DNA from: Synergistaceae bacterium
GTDB taxonomy: Bacteria > Synergistota > Synergistia > Synergistales > Synergistaceae
Length of the DNA: 64,000 bases
NCBI GenBank assembly: GCA_012728235.1
Contig: JAAYFL010000055.1
Location: 1-64,000 of the forward strand
Reading direction: 5' to 3'
Below the pieces are notes generated by a model. The model did no database searches, was not told the origin of the DNA, and saw only the letters and a program-made list of their open reading frames with translations. This document shows positions 47,584 to 55,718 of this stretch, piece by piece (position 1 is the stretch's first letter; each line of letters starts with the position of its first letter). Both the position numbers and the translations under genes were made by a program.

Positions 47584-48603
47584 TTAAAGCAAACCCAGAA
47601 TTAAATTCGGGTTAGAATTCAATAAAAAAATAAAACATATTATAAAAATAATAATTAAATGAATTAGTATTAGCGACAATAATCTGGGCAATATATGTTT
47701 TAACTTATCTCTTATTTCCCAAAAAATAGGAATAACAAATGACCTCGTTAATATGATTGTAATAAAATAAACAAAGAAGTTGATTGTTTTAATAAACCAA
47801 GGAATATTTATATTTTGAGAATTACTAGGTATATTTATAAAAGGTAGCAACGTTACCAAAATGATTGATATTATCAAAAAAGAACGCAACAATGACCATA
47901 AAGAGATTATAACTCTTGGAGCGCCTTGGAATTCGACTAACACATTATTATTTGTCAAATATTTAGAATTTTTACGAGTTTCGTGAGGTAATAATGCGAA
48001 GATAATCGCAGAGATAAATAGTAAAACAGCATAAACCAGAAAATTTTTCGTGCTCAACAATCCTGATACAGCAAGAGAACTCAATTTAAAAGTATCTGTA
48101 ATACTAGAAGTTTTGTCTATATAGACAGCTATCAATGTAAAAAAAGCAATTATAAAAAAGCATGAATAAGCGAATTCTTTTATCATTTCTTTGGCTATTA
48201 GCCTTGAAACTTTTGTTCCTAAAGCATAGATAGCTAGTGTAGCAAAAACTTCTGAAAATAATAAAAACTGTACTATCTGTAATAAATCAGTGTTTTTTTG
48301 TATATAAGGAATAAAGGAAAAGTATGGAATAGTTGTACAAATAGGCATCAAGGCTGAAAGAGCGAGAACTGGTGCAGAAATGACAATTGCAACGGAAGCT
48401 GTTTCAGGCAAAACGACCTTACTAAGAAACTGTTTTTTGATAAGAACAAAGCTATATTCTTCACTTTTTTTCTTTAGCCAACTAATAAATATTTTTTTAA
48501 AATAAATAGCCGAGTATTCAATAAATACCGCCATAAAAAGAACAAACAGGAAAGCAATACCTGCTAACAAAAATTTTAGGAGAGAGATGATTAGATTAAA
48601 CAA
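47584..48603 (-). CDS. NuoH/EchB-like membrane subunit, divergent
   Basis: Very hydrophobic protein with about eight predicted membrane helices, resembling the subunit-1 family of complex I and group 4 hydrogenases (NuoH, EchB, HyfC). The best local similarity is VLVEFQGAPRVIISLWSLLR (about 221-240), which matches the EYSGp...all stretch of that family. The acidic loop normally preceding it (PEAExEL type) appears lost, replaced by KNSKYLTNN. Start is TTG 48603 with GGAG about 6-7 nt upstream. Length is 339 residues. It is the third gene of a membrane-only cluster and is followed by glnS, with no catalytic hydrogenase or NADH-dehydrogenase gene nearby. Confidence 0.65.
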   Translation of the reverse strand: MFNLIISLLKFLLAGIAFLFVLFMAVFIEYSAIYFKKIFISWLKKKSEEYSFVLIKKQFLSKVVLPETASVAIVISAPVLALSALMPICTTIPYFSFIPYIQKNTDLLQIVQFLLFSEVFATLAIYALGTKVSRLIAKEMIKEFAYSCFFIIAFFTLIAVYIDKTSSITDTFKLSSLAVSGLLSTKNFLVYAVLLFISAIIFALLPHETRKNSKYLTNNNVLVEFQGAPRVIISLWSLLRSFLIISIILVTLLPFINIPSNSQNINIPWFIKTINFFVYFITIILTRSFVIPIFWEIRDKLKHILPRLLSLILIHLIIIFIICFIFLLNSNPNLILGLL

Positions 48604-48617
48604 AATTTTCTCCTTTC

Positions 48618-48926
48618 TTAACGAAAAAATATTGCCACAGCAAAAAAGAAAAATAACATTAGGATTGCTATTAAATCGCTGGATGGATTATTAAACCATA
48701 TGTCTATACAATTATTATGTAATATATATAAAAAGCTTTTTTCTTCATTTAAATCACTATCTATTATAACTTTGTCTACTATACTCTCTTTATAAATCAA
48801 TCCGTTAGATGTATTTTTTATAATTAGAAACTGTATAATCCCTAAAATTATAACTGTAAGAAGAAAAAGAACACTCCAAGAAAATACGCCCCAAGTAAAA
48901 TAGTCAGTTACAATTTTAGTTACCAT
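48618..48926 (-). CDS. Small two-helix membrane protein of unknown function
   Basis: 102-residue protein with one hydrophobic helix near 14-36 and another near 83-101. Between them lies a hydrophilic stretch with DSDLNEEKS. I do not recognise a family. Its ATG overlaps the stop of the preceding antiporter-like gene (TAATG), and it ends 15 nt before the NuoH-like gene, so the three are translated together. It occupies the place of a small extra subunit between EchA-like and EchB-like proteins. Confidence 0.75.
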   Translation of the reverse strand: MVTKIVTDYFTWGVFSWSVLFLLTVIILGIIQFLIIKNTSNGLIYKESIVDKVIIDSDLNEEKSFLYILHNNCIDIWFNNPSSDLIAILMLFFFFAVAIFFR

Positions 48927-50530
48927 TATTCTTCTCCATCTCTATTTAATAATCTAAAAACTTCCTTGTTTGCTAAAAGAGAGTCTACCGAAGGTGAAAG
49001 ATATTTATTAAAAAATATGCCAGAGTAAAAAGTTGCAAACATAAAAAACAGTAATAACATGCTCAAATATATTTTAATAGCAATAGGCGTTTTATATTTT
49101 TCATTATTTATTAATATTCTCCTACTGATAAAAATATGAACAAAAAAACGCAGGGAATATATTAACATAATCAGCAATGATATGAACAAAAACAGCATAA
49201 GAATTGGATTATAATTGAATGCTGCCCTATACAAAAACTGTTTTGTCGCAAATCCTACAAATGGTGGCAATCCTGCCATTACACAGATCGACAAGAAAAA
49301 AGCTGCTGTGTGAATTGGGATTATATTAAACAAACCTCCGTACTGCCATAATTCTATATTGTTATATTTCTTTTTTAAATTAATAGAAATTATTGAAAGA
49401 ATCGCTGAAAAAGGTAAATATAATATCCAAGTGGAAAGCATTCCATCCATTGCTATAAACCCGTATCGTACCAATTTATCTGCACTGAAAACTCCTTCCA
49501 TTGCGACACTTAACATTATAAGCATCAGTGCCTTTAAATACTGCTCCATATTTTGAGTAAATTCTGTCGGATTAAAACTTCTGCCCATTACAACTATTAC
49601 CAAAAATATGTCAATTAATCCCAAGAAAATAAATAAAATAGGAATCTTGTCTAGCCCCGGAATCGGCCTGTATAACAAAAAAACAACTCGAATAATAATG
49701 AAAAAGGATGCTTGTGACATCATTCTAAAAAATGTTCTACTTGTGACGTCTTCTACGTAAGGGAAGTGATTTATAAACATAAAGAAGGTGGGAACTAACA
49801 GGAATATAAAAGCATACAACTCACTTCTATTACCAGTAATTAAACTTGAAAGAAGTGCAACGTTGTCAGTTTTAAAAACCTTATAAAAAAAGAATGAAGC
49901 AATAAAAAACATAATTATAAGCAAGAACCTGGAGGAATAGTACCATATGGAATCAATAAATTCCTTTGAGTTAGACGGAATTGCCTTATAGAGTCCAATA
50001 ATACCAACTTGAGTAATAAATAAAAATATTGCCATGGCAATAAGACCATCAGAATAAAACACACCTTGAACACCACAAAGGGTTAGAAGGAAAAAACCAG
50101 CTTTAGTCGGGGATAATTGTTTTTCCTTATCTATCAATGTAGAAAGTATTGATCCTAATGATATAAATGCTGTTACTGCAGCCGAAAAAGCCCCTAAGGT
50201 ATCAACTTGTATTAAAGCGTGAATTCTTTGGTTTTCACCAATCAAAGTTCTAACCCATCCACTACTACTTAATATATAGTAAGAAGTTCCTCCCGTACGA
50301 ACGTGCGATAATATCATTAAAGTTAAAAAAAAGTTTAGCAGGAAAATTCCAAACAATAAAAAATTAATGATTCCCCTTTCATTTTTAGCTATTAAGCCTT
50401 CTTCCAAAACTACAAGTCGTCGATAAATTCTCTGTATAAAAATTAACATTGACGCAATAAAAGGTATTACTAGGCTTATGAATGGCATTGGTGCCGAAAA
50501 TAAATAATTTGCAAGTTTTATAAAAAACAC
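48926..50530 (-). CDS. NuoL/M/EchA-like antiporter-type membrane subunit, divergent
   Basis: Hydrophobic protein of 534 residues with about 14 predicted helices, related to proton-translocating subunits of complex I, Mrp antiporters and Ech/Hyf hydrogenases. The clearest signature is AGLPPFVGFATKQFLYRAAF (about 429-448), matching the GLPPxxGFxxK motif with its conserved Lys. By eye the helix 5 position that usually holds a key Glu reads MAIFLFITQVGIIGLY, and the usual Lys in helix 7-8 is replaced in NHFPYVEDVTSRTFFRMMSQ. Start is GTG 50530 with AGGAGG 9 nt upstream. It is first of three genes and divergent from the symporter. Confidence 0.75.
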   Translation of the reverse strand: MFFIKLANYLFSAPMPFISLVIPFIASMLIFIQRIYRRLVVLEEGLIAKNERGIINFLLFGIFLLNFFLTLMILSHVRTGGTSYYILSSSGWVRTLIGENQRIHALIQVDTLGAFSAAVTAFISLGSILSTLIDKEKQLSPTKAGFFLLTLCGVQGVFYSDGLIAMAIFLFITQVGIIGLYKAIPSNSKEFIDSIWYYSSRFLLIIMFFIASFFFYKVFKTDNVALLSSLITGNRSELYAFIFLLVPTFFMFINHFPYVEDVTSRTFFRMMSQASFFIIIRVVFLLYRPIPGLDKIPILFIFLGLIDIFLVIVVMGRSFNPTEFTQNMEQYLKALMLIMLSVAMEGVFSADKLVRYGFIAMDGMLSTWILYLPFSAILSIISINLKKKYNNIELWQYGGLFNIIPIHTAAFFLSICVMAGLPPFVGFATKQFLYRAAFNYNPILMLFLFISLLIMLIYSLRFFVHIFISRRILINNEKYKTPIAIKIYLSMLLLFFMFATFYSGIFFNKYLSPSVDSLLANKEVFRLLNRDGEE

Positions 50531-50597
50531 TTTGTTATTCCTCCTAAGAAATTAGGCAATATTCTAACACTATTTATTGATCCAGTTATAAATTTAA

Positions 50598-50606
50598 ATT
50601 ATATCA
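50598..50606 (-). promoter_or_regulatory. Extended -10 promoter element for the membrane cluster
   Basis: On the minus strand TGATATAAT (TGnTATAAT) at 50598-50606, about 60 nt before the GTG start of the antiporter-like gene, counted from the predicted start site near 50591. No good -35 is seen. It shares a 221-nt divergent region with the symporter gene. Confidence 0.45.
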
Positions 50607-50655
50607 GACTAGAATAAAATATTTAATTTATAACTAACTATTATTTATTATTAAA

Positions 50656-50684
50656 TTTAAATAACATGTTAATTGTGATAAAAT
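50656..50684 (+). promoter_or_regulatory. Possible promoter of the symporter gene
   Basis: TTTAAA (50656-50661), a 17-bp spacer ending in TGA, and TAAAAT (50679-50684), an extended -10 form. The surroundings are very AT-rich, so chance matches are likely. Confidence 0.35.
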
Positions 50685-50751
50685 ATCCATATTGGTAAGA
50701 CTAACAGATGCAATTTGTAGAATAACAAAACTTATTAAGGGAGTGGTACAT

Positions 50752-51981
50752 GTGAGTGAGCGTAAAAAAATGTCTCTTATCGGGAAAATAACGATAGGAT
50801 TCATAATCGGTATCGTGCTAGGATTTATAATTGGTCCCATTGCTCCAAAATACACATTAATTTCGGCCTATATTTTGCCAATTCTAGATTTAATAGGAAG
50901 AATTTTTATTGCATTGCTGAAAATGCTCATTGTGCCCCTAGTATTTACAAGCATTATTATGGGAGCAGCTTCTGTTGGTGATCCTAAAGCGTTAGGGCGC
51001 ATTGGCATTAAAACTCTTATTTTATACTCAGTCACAACCTGTATTGCAATAATTTTTGGTCTGCTGCTTGCCAATCTTGTTCAGCCCGGAATCGGACTTT
51101 CTTTGGAAGGAGCCGCTGGTGAAGCTAAAGCTGCAATGAGTATGTTTGAAGTAATAGAGAATATCTTCCCAGCTAACCCACTTGAAGCATTAGTATCTGG
51201 AAAAATGTTACAGGTCATTGTATTTGCTCTTTTCCTAGGAATTGCTGCCTCTCTAATTGGCAAAAAGGGGCAAAGCTTTCTTGAGGTAAATGAGTCTATC
51301 GCTGAAACTATGTATAAAATTACTAATATTGTTATGCAAACGGCACCACTTGGTGTTTTCGCACTTATTGCAACAACTGCGGCTAAGTACGGCCCTGCCG
51401 TGTTGGCTCCTTTCGCTAAAGTTATTTTTGCTGTGTACTTGGGATGTTTTTTACATGCGATAATAGCATATTCAGGCTTAGTTGTTCTATTTACAAAAAA
51501 ATCCCCGATCTGGTTTTTTGGCGGCATAAAAGAAACCATGTTAGCTGCATTTGTTACTCGCTCCAGTTCTGCGGTCTTACCTATATCGTTGAAAAATGCA
51601 CAGGAGAACCTTAAGATATCAGAACGAGTCTCTTCTTTTGTGTTACCCTTGGGGGCGACAATCAACATGGATGGAACTGCACTTTACCAGGGTGTTTGTG
51701 CCTTGTTTATAGCACAAGCTTTCGGTATACACCTTGATTTAGCTGCACAAGTTACTATCGTACTAACAGCAACCCTTGCCTCCATTGGAACAGCCGGTGT
51801 TCCCGGAGCCGGTCTCATAATGCTATCTATGGTTCTGGCATCTGTAGGCCTTCCTATTGAAGGGATTGGATTAGTTGCTGGAATAGACCCAGTTCTAGAT
51901 ATGGCAAGAACGTGTATAAATGTAACTGGAGATATCAGCGTTGCGTCAGTGGTAGCAAAATCTGAAGGCGAAGTACTATAG
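50752..51981 (+). CDS. gltP: Dicarboxylate/amino acid:cation symporter (aspartate/glutamate type)
   Basis: Secondary transporter of the DAACS family that imports glutamate, aspartate or C4-dicarboxylates with Na+ or H+. Hairpin 1 carries TRSSSAVLP, helix 7 carries GATINMDGTA (the NMD motif), hairpin 2 carries GTAGVPGAG, and helix 8 carries IDPVLDMARTCINVTGD. In the last, Asp, Arg and Asn occupy the positions of GltPh D394, R397 and N401, and the flanking Asp match D390 and D405. This supports acidic amino acids as substrates and Na+ coupling. The frame is open to 50692; GTG 50752 was chosen for its GGGAG at 8 nt. Length is 409 residues. Confidence 0.93.
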   Translation: MSERKKMSLIGKITIGFIIGIVLGFIIGPIAPKYTLISAYILPILDLIGRIFIALLKMLIVPLVFTSIIMGAASVGDPKALGRIGIKTLILYSVTTCIAIIFGLLLANLVQPGIGLSLEGAAGEAKAAMSMFEVIENIFPANPLEALVSGKMLQVIVFALFLGIAASLIGKKGQSFLEVNESIAETMYKITNIVMQTAPLGVFALIATTAAKYGPAVLAPFAKVIFAVYLGCFLHAIIAYSGLVVLFTKKSPIWFFGGIKETMLAAFVTRSSSAVLPISLKNAQENLKISERVSSFVLPLGATINMDGTALYQGVCALFIAQAFGIHLDLAAQVTIVLTATLASIGTAGVPGAGLIMLSMVLASVGLPIEGIGLVAGIDPVLDMARTCINVTGDISVASVVAKSEGEVL

Positions 51982-52014
51982 TTTTATTTTAGTTTGCTTT
52001 TAGTTTTTTATAAA

Positions 52015-52059
52015 CATAAAAAGGACGTCACTTCAAATCGAAGTGACGTCCTTTTTATG
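52015..52059. terminator. Bidirectional intrinsic terminator
   Basis: A perfect 20-bp inverted repeat (52015-52034 with 52040-52059) has a 5-nt loop, with A/T-rich outer arms giving T tracts on both strands. It lies between the converging symporter and rubrerythrin genes, 34 nt and 5 nt from their stops. Confidence 0.92.
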
Positions 52060-52063
52060 TTTT

Positions 52064-52597
52064 TTATTCTTCTTTTGGCTTTACTTCAAAATATGCCTGA
52101 GGATGTTTACAAACTAAGCAAATTTGAGGTGCTTTGCTTAATTCGAAAATTGCTCCACAGTTACGACATTTCCATGAAACTTTTCCGTCTCTTATAAAAA
52201 CTCTGCCTTCTGCAATATCATTTGCTAGTTTTTTATATCTTGCTTCGTGTTCCATTTCTACCTTAGCAATATTTTCGAACATTGCTGCTAATTCATTAAA
52301 TCCTTCTTCTCTAGCTTCCTTAGCCATTCGAGGATACATTTCTGTCCATTCATCGTTCTCACCTTGGGCGGCCGAATGTAGGTTTGCCAAAGTATCAGAT
52401 ATTCCAGAAAGTGCTTTAAATTGTAATTTAGCGTGTTCTCTTTCATTTTCTGCCGTTTCTAAGAAAATTGCTGCTATTTGCTCATAACCTTCTTTTTTTG
52501 CCACTGAAGCAAAATACGTATATTTATTGCGTGCCATAGATTCTCCGGCAAAAGCTTCCCAAAGGTTCTTCTCTGTTTTAGTTCCCTTAAGATTCAT
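52064..52597 (-). CDS. rbr: Rubrerythrin
   Basis: Non-haem diiron peroxidase protecting anaerobes from hydrogen peroxide. The four-helix domain has the iron ligands in EAFAGESMARNKY and ETAENEREHAKLQF, and again in the second half in EVEMEHEARYKK. The C-terminal rubredoxin-like FeS4 site is CRNCG (near 147) and CLVCKHPQAYFE (near 162). ATG 52597 was chosen for its AGGAGG site; the frame is open 23 codons further. Length is 177 residues. It suggests an anaerobic or microaerobic lifestyle. Confidence 0.96.
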   Translation of the reverse strand: MNLKGTKTEKNLWEAFAGESMARNKYTYFASVAKKEGYEQIAAIFLETAENEREHAKLQFKALSGISDTLANLHSAAQGENDEWTEMYPRMAKEAREEGFNELAAMFENIAKVEMEHEARYKKLANDIAEGRVFIRDGKVSWKCRNCGAIFELSKAPQICLVCKHPQAYFEVKPKEE

Positions 52598-52723
52598 GTA
52601 GATATTCCTCCTATACTGAGATTTAATTTTCATTTTTATCACAAACAAACAAATGAAAACCATCATTGAAAATTATATATTTTACTTTGTAAATCCACTA
52701 TATTGATGTGGCATTTTTTTTAT

Positions 52724-52800
52724 TGGCGCGCCGGACAAGATTTGAACTCGTAACCTTTGGATCCGTAGTCCAATGCTCTATCCAGTTGAGCTACCGGCGC
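52724..52800 (-). tRNA. tRNA-Arg (anticodon ACG)
   Basis: The minus strand folds as a 77-nt cloverleaf. Acceptor GCGCCGG pairs with CCGGCGC, followed by discriminator G and an encoded CCA. The anticodon stem TTGGA/TCCAA encloses loop CTACGGA, giving ACG, whose first base is expected to be edited to inosine by TadA to read CGN codons. It lies 19 nt downstream of tRNA-Ser and is probably co-transcribed with it. Confidence 0.98.
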
Positions 52801-52819
52801 ACTTATTAAAGGGGGAAAA

Positions 52820-52915
52820 TGGCGGTGAGGCAGGGATTCGAACCCTGGAGGGAGGTTTCTGCCCCCCTACCCGCTTAGCAGGCGAGCGCCTTCAACCTAG
52901 CTCGGCCACCTCACC
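52820..52915 (-). tRNA. tRNA-Ser (anticodon GCU)
   Basis: The minus strand folds as a 96-nt class II tRNA. Acceptor GGTGAGG pairs with CCTCACC, followed by G and an encoded CCA. The anticodon loop CTGCTAA gives GCT, reading AGC and AGU. A long variable arm (GTAGGGGGGCAGAAACCTCCCT) supports serine identity. It has a strong promoter just upstream. Confidence 0.98.
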
Positions 52916-52925
52916 AACGGAAATC

Positions 52926-52954
52926 ATTCTATGCTGTGTTGTGTGCTTTGTCAA
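52926..52954 (-). promoter_or_regulatory. Strong sigma-70-type promoter of the tRNA-Ser/tRNA-Arg pair
   Basis: On the minus strand TTGACA (52949-52954), a 17-bp spacer and TAGAAT (52926-52931). Transcription would start about 4 nt before mature tRNA-Ser. The -35 is a perfect consensus. Confidence 0.85.
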
Positions 52955-53004
52955 CAGCTTAGTAAAATGCACATAACAAACATATGTTTATTTAAAAATA
53001 GTAA

Positions 53005-53778
53005 CTACTCTTCAATATCAAACAAAGCTTCGTCTAGCACCTTAACATCTACTTTGTTTAGTATTTTTTTCTCAAACAACTTTTCTTTGCTTTCTTCTTT
53101 ATCTTTTCGCACATCTTTAAAAACATCGGCACTAACTTCTTCAAAATCTTTCCCTTCGTACCGCCACTCTGCATATCTTTTATAGAAAGCTCTTGCATCT
53201 TCCTCTGTTACTGAAACTTCTGATTTTATATCATCTAATAGCTTTTCTCTTAATAAGTTTTGTCTAATATCGTCTTTTACTTGTTTCTCTGTTACTCCCA
53301 TACTCTCTATTCTTAAGTCAAACTCTTCTCTGGTTGGGAATGTCTCCGTTAATTTAAGAAATTCCTTATCTATGTCTTCATCCCTTACTTCGACTTTTCT
53401 TAGTTTAGCCTCATGTTTGATTTCTTTACGAATAAATTCACCCTCTCTTTGAGCTATTAAAATAGAAAGGGCCTCTCTTCTATAAGCGACGATGTCCTTT
53501 GAGGTTACTTCAAATGCAGTATCTATTTTGCCTTGATTAACTAATTGGTGGTGCTCTTGTTCATCACGCTGTATTAAATTATATGCCACGTGTTCTAATT
53601 CAGATCTCATTATTTTCATTTTATCTACATTGGCAACGGGATAGTCTTTCTCACCTTTAGATGTTGATCCCGTTCCAGTATAAAGTCCGTATCCTGCAAA
53701 ACATGATAATACAAAAAAAACAACTACAACTATCATAATTGCCTTTGTTTTATTTCTCAAAAAATTTAACAACAACAT
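53005..53778 (-). CDS. Membrane-anchored SurA-N-like protein without a PPIase domain
   Basis: An N-terminal membrane anchor (about 12-36, IMIVVVVFFVLSCFAGYGLY) is followed by a charged helical domain resembling the SurA/PpiD/PrsA chaperone N-terminus (SELEHVAYNLIQRDEQ, then the helical ALSILIAQREGEFIRKEI and RKVEVRDEDIDKEF). The VTEKQVKDDIRQNLLREKLL and VTEEDARAFYKRY segments are typical of SurA_N. The parvulin domain that should follow is absent; instead there is a short charged tail. ATG 53778 follows GAGGAGG. Length is 257 residues. It has its own consensus promoter. Likely an extracytoplasmic holdase, by inference. Confidence 0.8.
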   Translation of the reverse strand: MLLLNFLRNKTKAIMIVVVVFFVLSCFAGYGLYTGTGSTSKGEKDYPVANVDKMKIMRSELEHVAYNLIQRDEQEHHQLVNQGKIDTAFEVTSKDIVAYRREALSILIAQREGEFIRKEIKHEAKLRKVEVRDEDIDKEFLKLTETFPTREEFDLRIESMGVTEKQVKDDIRQNLLREKLLDDIKSEVSVTEEDARAFYKRYAEWRYEGKDFEEVSADVFKDVRKDKEESKEKLFEKKILNKVDVKVLDEALFDIEE

Positions 53779-53827
53779 CGTCCTCCTCAATTGGTAAAAA
53801 CAAGTAATAGATTAAATCAACCTTGAT

Positions 53828-53856
53828 ATAATACGATAGAGCCTGTTACATGTCAA
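53828..53856 (-). promoter_or_regulatory. Sigma-70-type promoter of the SurA-N-like gene
   Basis: On the minus strand TTGACA (53851-53856), a 17-bp spacer and TATTAT (53828-53833). The -35 lies inside the final codons of ribF, so the SurA-N-like gene can be expressed apart from the translation operon. Confidence 0.78.
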
Positions 53857-54778
53857 AACAATTATGCGTAAATTTTTGGAAAATAGTTAAATTTTTTTTA
53901 AAATAACTTGTAAATACTGACCTTACATATTTTATATCTTCTTCTAGTTGTTTTTTGAAGTTTTCTTTACTATCAAATTTTATTTCATTCCTAAACTTAT
54001 TTATTAAAAAGATTATAATATTTTTACCATACAAATTTTCATTAAAATCAAGTATATGAGCTTCACAAGAGAGTATTTGATTATCAACAAAAGTCGTGTT
54101 ATAACCCAAATTAAGTGCTACAGGATGCCATTTATTCTTTATAAATGTTAAGGCTGCATAACTTCCTCGGGTAGGATATGCTTTATTTGGGTTTATTTTT
54201 ATGTTTGCTGTTGGGAACCCCAATGACTTTCCCCTAGAGTCTCCTTTTTTTACCGCTCCGCTAAGAAAGAAGGGAATTCCAAGCATTGTTTTTGCTTCGT
54301 CCAACAATCCCAATAATACATATTCTCTGATGGCAGTACTGCTTACTATTTTATTTTCTATTCTAACGTTTTTAACAACATCAAGAGACCAATTTCTTTC
54401 TTTGCACAGACGATTCAACTCAATGGAACCACCTGTTCTGTCTTTACCAAACCTGAAGTTCTCTCCTATGACAAGTCCTTCTATTTTTTCTTTAATACTT
54501 AGAAAATCTAAAAAATCATCTGGTGATAGATTCGCAATAGTCCTTGTAAATGGGATTTTTACTACTGTAGGTATCTCAAAATATTGAGACAACAAATCTT
54601 TTTCCTCATCTGAAAACAGTTGAGGTAGTTTTGATTTATTAAGAAATTGCTGTGGATTGCCGTCAAAAGTTAAGACTCCCCATTTAATTTTTTTTTCTTC
54701 TGCTCTTAAGCGGGCTTTTTCTAAAAGCTTTTGATGCCCTATATGAAACCCGTCAAAAGCTCCTAATGCAAATATCAT
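53846..54778 (-). CDS. ribF: Bifunctional riboflavin kinase/FAD synthetase
   Basis: Converts riboflavin to FMN and then FAD. The N-terminal nucleotidyltransferase domain has GAFDGFHIGHQKLL (6-19), GENFRFGKDRTG and VSSTAIREYVLLG. The C-terminal flavokinase domain has KKGDSRGKSLGFPTANI with the PTAN motif, RGSYAALT and EAHILDFNENLYGKNI. The start is one base after the truB stop, behind AGAGGGG. This makes the N-terminus about ten residues shorter than usual, since most family members have a short beta strand before the GxFDGxHxGH motif. Length is 310 residues. Confidence 0.95.
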   Translation of the reverse strand: MIFALGAFDGFHIGHQKLLEKARLRAEEKKIKWGVLTFDGNPQQFLNKSKLPQLFSDEEKDLLSQYFEIPTVVKIPFTRTIANLSPDDFLDFLSIKEKIEGLVIGENFRFGKDRTGGSIELNRLCKERNWSLDVVKNVRIENKIVSSTAIREYVLLGLLDEAKTMLGIPFFLSGAVKKGDSRGKSLGFPTANIKINPNKAYPTRGSYAALTFIKNKWHPVALNLGYNTTFVDNQILSCEAHILDFNENLYGKNIIIFLINKFRNEIKFDSKENFKKQLEEDIKYVRSVFTSYFKKNLTIFQKFTHNCFDM

Positions 54779-54779
54779 T

Positions 54780-55718
54780 TTATAGCCCCTCTTTATCTAA
54801 TATATTTATGGAAGGAGAGAAGATAAAAGAGTTTTTTATCTTCTCTACCCTGCATATAGATATACTATTTTTATAGTGTACTGTGGTGTATTTTAATCCA
54901 TCTGCAGATGATATAGGAAGTTGTATTCGCTTAACCTGAGAAATATGAATAGGAAGACCATTAGACAGATTTTGAAATTCTTCTTCATTAGCACTATATG
55001 AAGCATGGGAAGAGAAAAAAGAGCTTAACGGTATAACTTTCCTTCTAAGGTCTTGCACAGAATCCAATTCTTTTAATTGAGCAAAATTGAAACTCTCTTT
55101 AAGGTTAAACATTCCTACATTAAGGCGTTTTAAGGAAGAAACATGTGCTCGAGAAGCTAATACTCTGCCCAAATCACGTACTAAGCTTCTAATATATGTG
55201 CCTCGATTACAGAAGACTGTAAGTGAAACAGCACCATCTTTATTTAATTTATTAATTCGTTTTATTCTTAAAATAAAGACTTGTCTTGAATGGAGGGTTA
55301 CTTCAGCCCCTGCTCGTGCAAGTTTATGAGCTCTTTGGCCATCAACACGCACTGCAGATATATTGGGAGGAGTTTGAAGTCTTGATCCTAAAAACCCACA
55401 AAGAGCTGAGTCTATTAAATCATCATTAATATGATTCCATCTTTCCCTTGCTATTACTTCTCCCGTTGCATCATCAGTAGATGTTTCGCTCCCGAATTGG
55501 ATTGTTACTTCATAACATTTGGGCATATCCATAACAAAATTACTCAGCCTGGTAGCCTGTCCCAGTAAAAGAACCAAAACACCTGAAGCGGAGCTATCAA
55601 GTGTGCCTCCGTGACCAACTTTGATGTTTCCGCCCAATAACTTTCTTATCTCTTGGACGCAATGTGTACTTCTAATTGAAGGGGGTTTAATTATAGAGAG
55701 AACGCCAGTTAAAGACAT
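54780..55718 (-). CDS. truB: tRNA pseudouridine-55 synthase
   Basis: Forms pseudouridine 55 in the T loop of tRNAs. The catalytic Asp41 lies in GHGGTLDSSASGVLVLLLG (36-54), and the KPPSIRSTHCV opening (11-21) and GTYIRSLVRDLG RNA-contact segment are conserved. A C-terminal PUA-like tail follows. Length is 312 residues. It overlaps nrnA by 10 nt. The rbfA-nrnA-truB-ribF order is a widespread bacterial arrangement. Confidence 0.95.
   Translation of the reverse strand: MSLTGVLSIIKPPSIRSTHCVQEIRKLLGGNIKVGHGGTLDSSASGVLVLLLGQATRLSNFVMDMPKCYEVTIQFGSETSTDDATGEVIARERWNHINDDLIDSALCGFLGSRLQTPPNISAVRVDGQRAHKLARAGAEVTLHSRQVFILRIKRINKLNKDGAVSLTVFCNRGTYIRSLVRDLGRVLASRAHVSSLKRLNVGMFNLKESFNFAQLKELDSVQDLRRKVIPLSSFFSSHASYSANEEEFQNLSNGLPIHISQVKRIQLPISSADGLKYTTVHYKNSISICRVEKIKNSFIFSPSINILDKEGL

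Noticed and set aside
52773-52976. Open frame on the plus strand across tRNA-Ser and tRNA-Arg
   Set aside because: It lies antisense to two complete tRNA genes, with no ribosome site or family resemblance, and is a by-product of the tRNA sequence.
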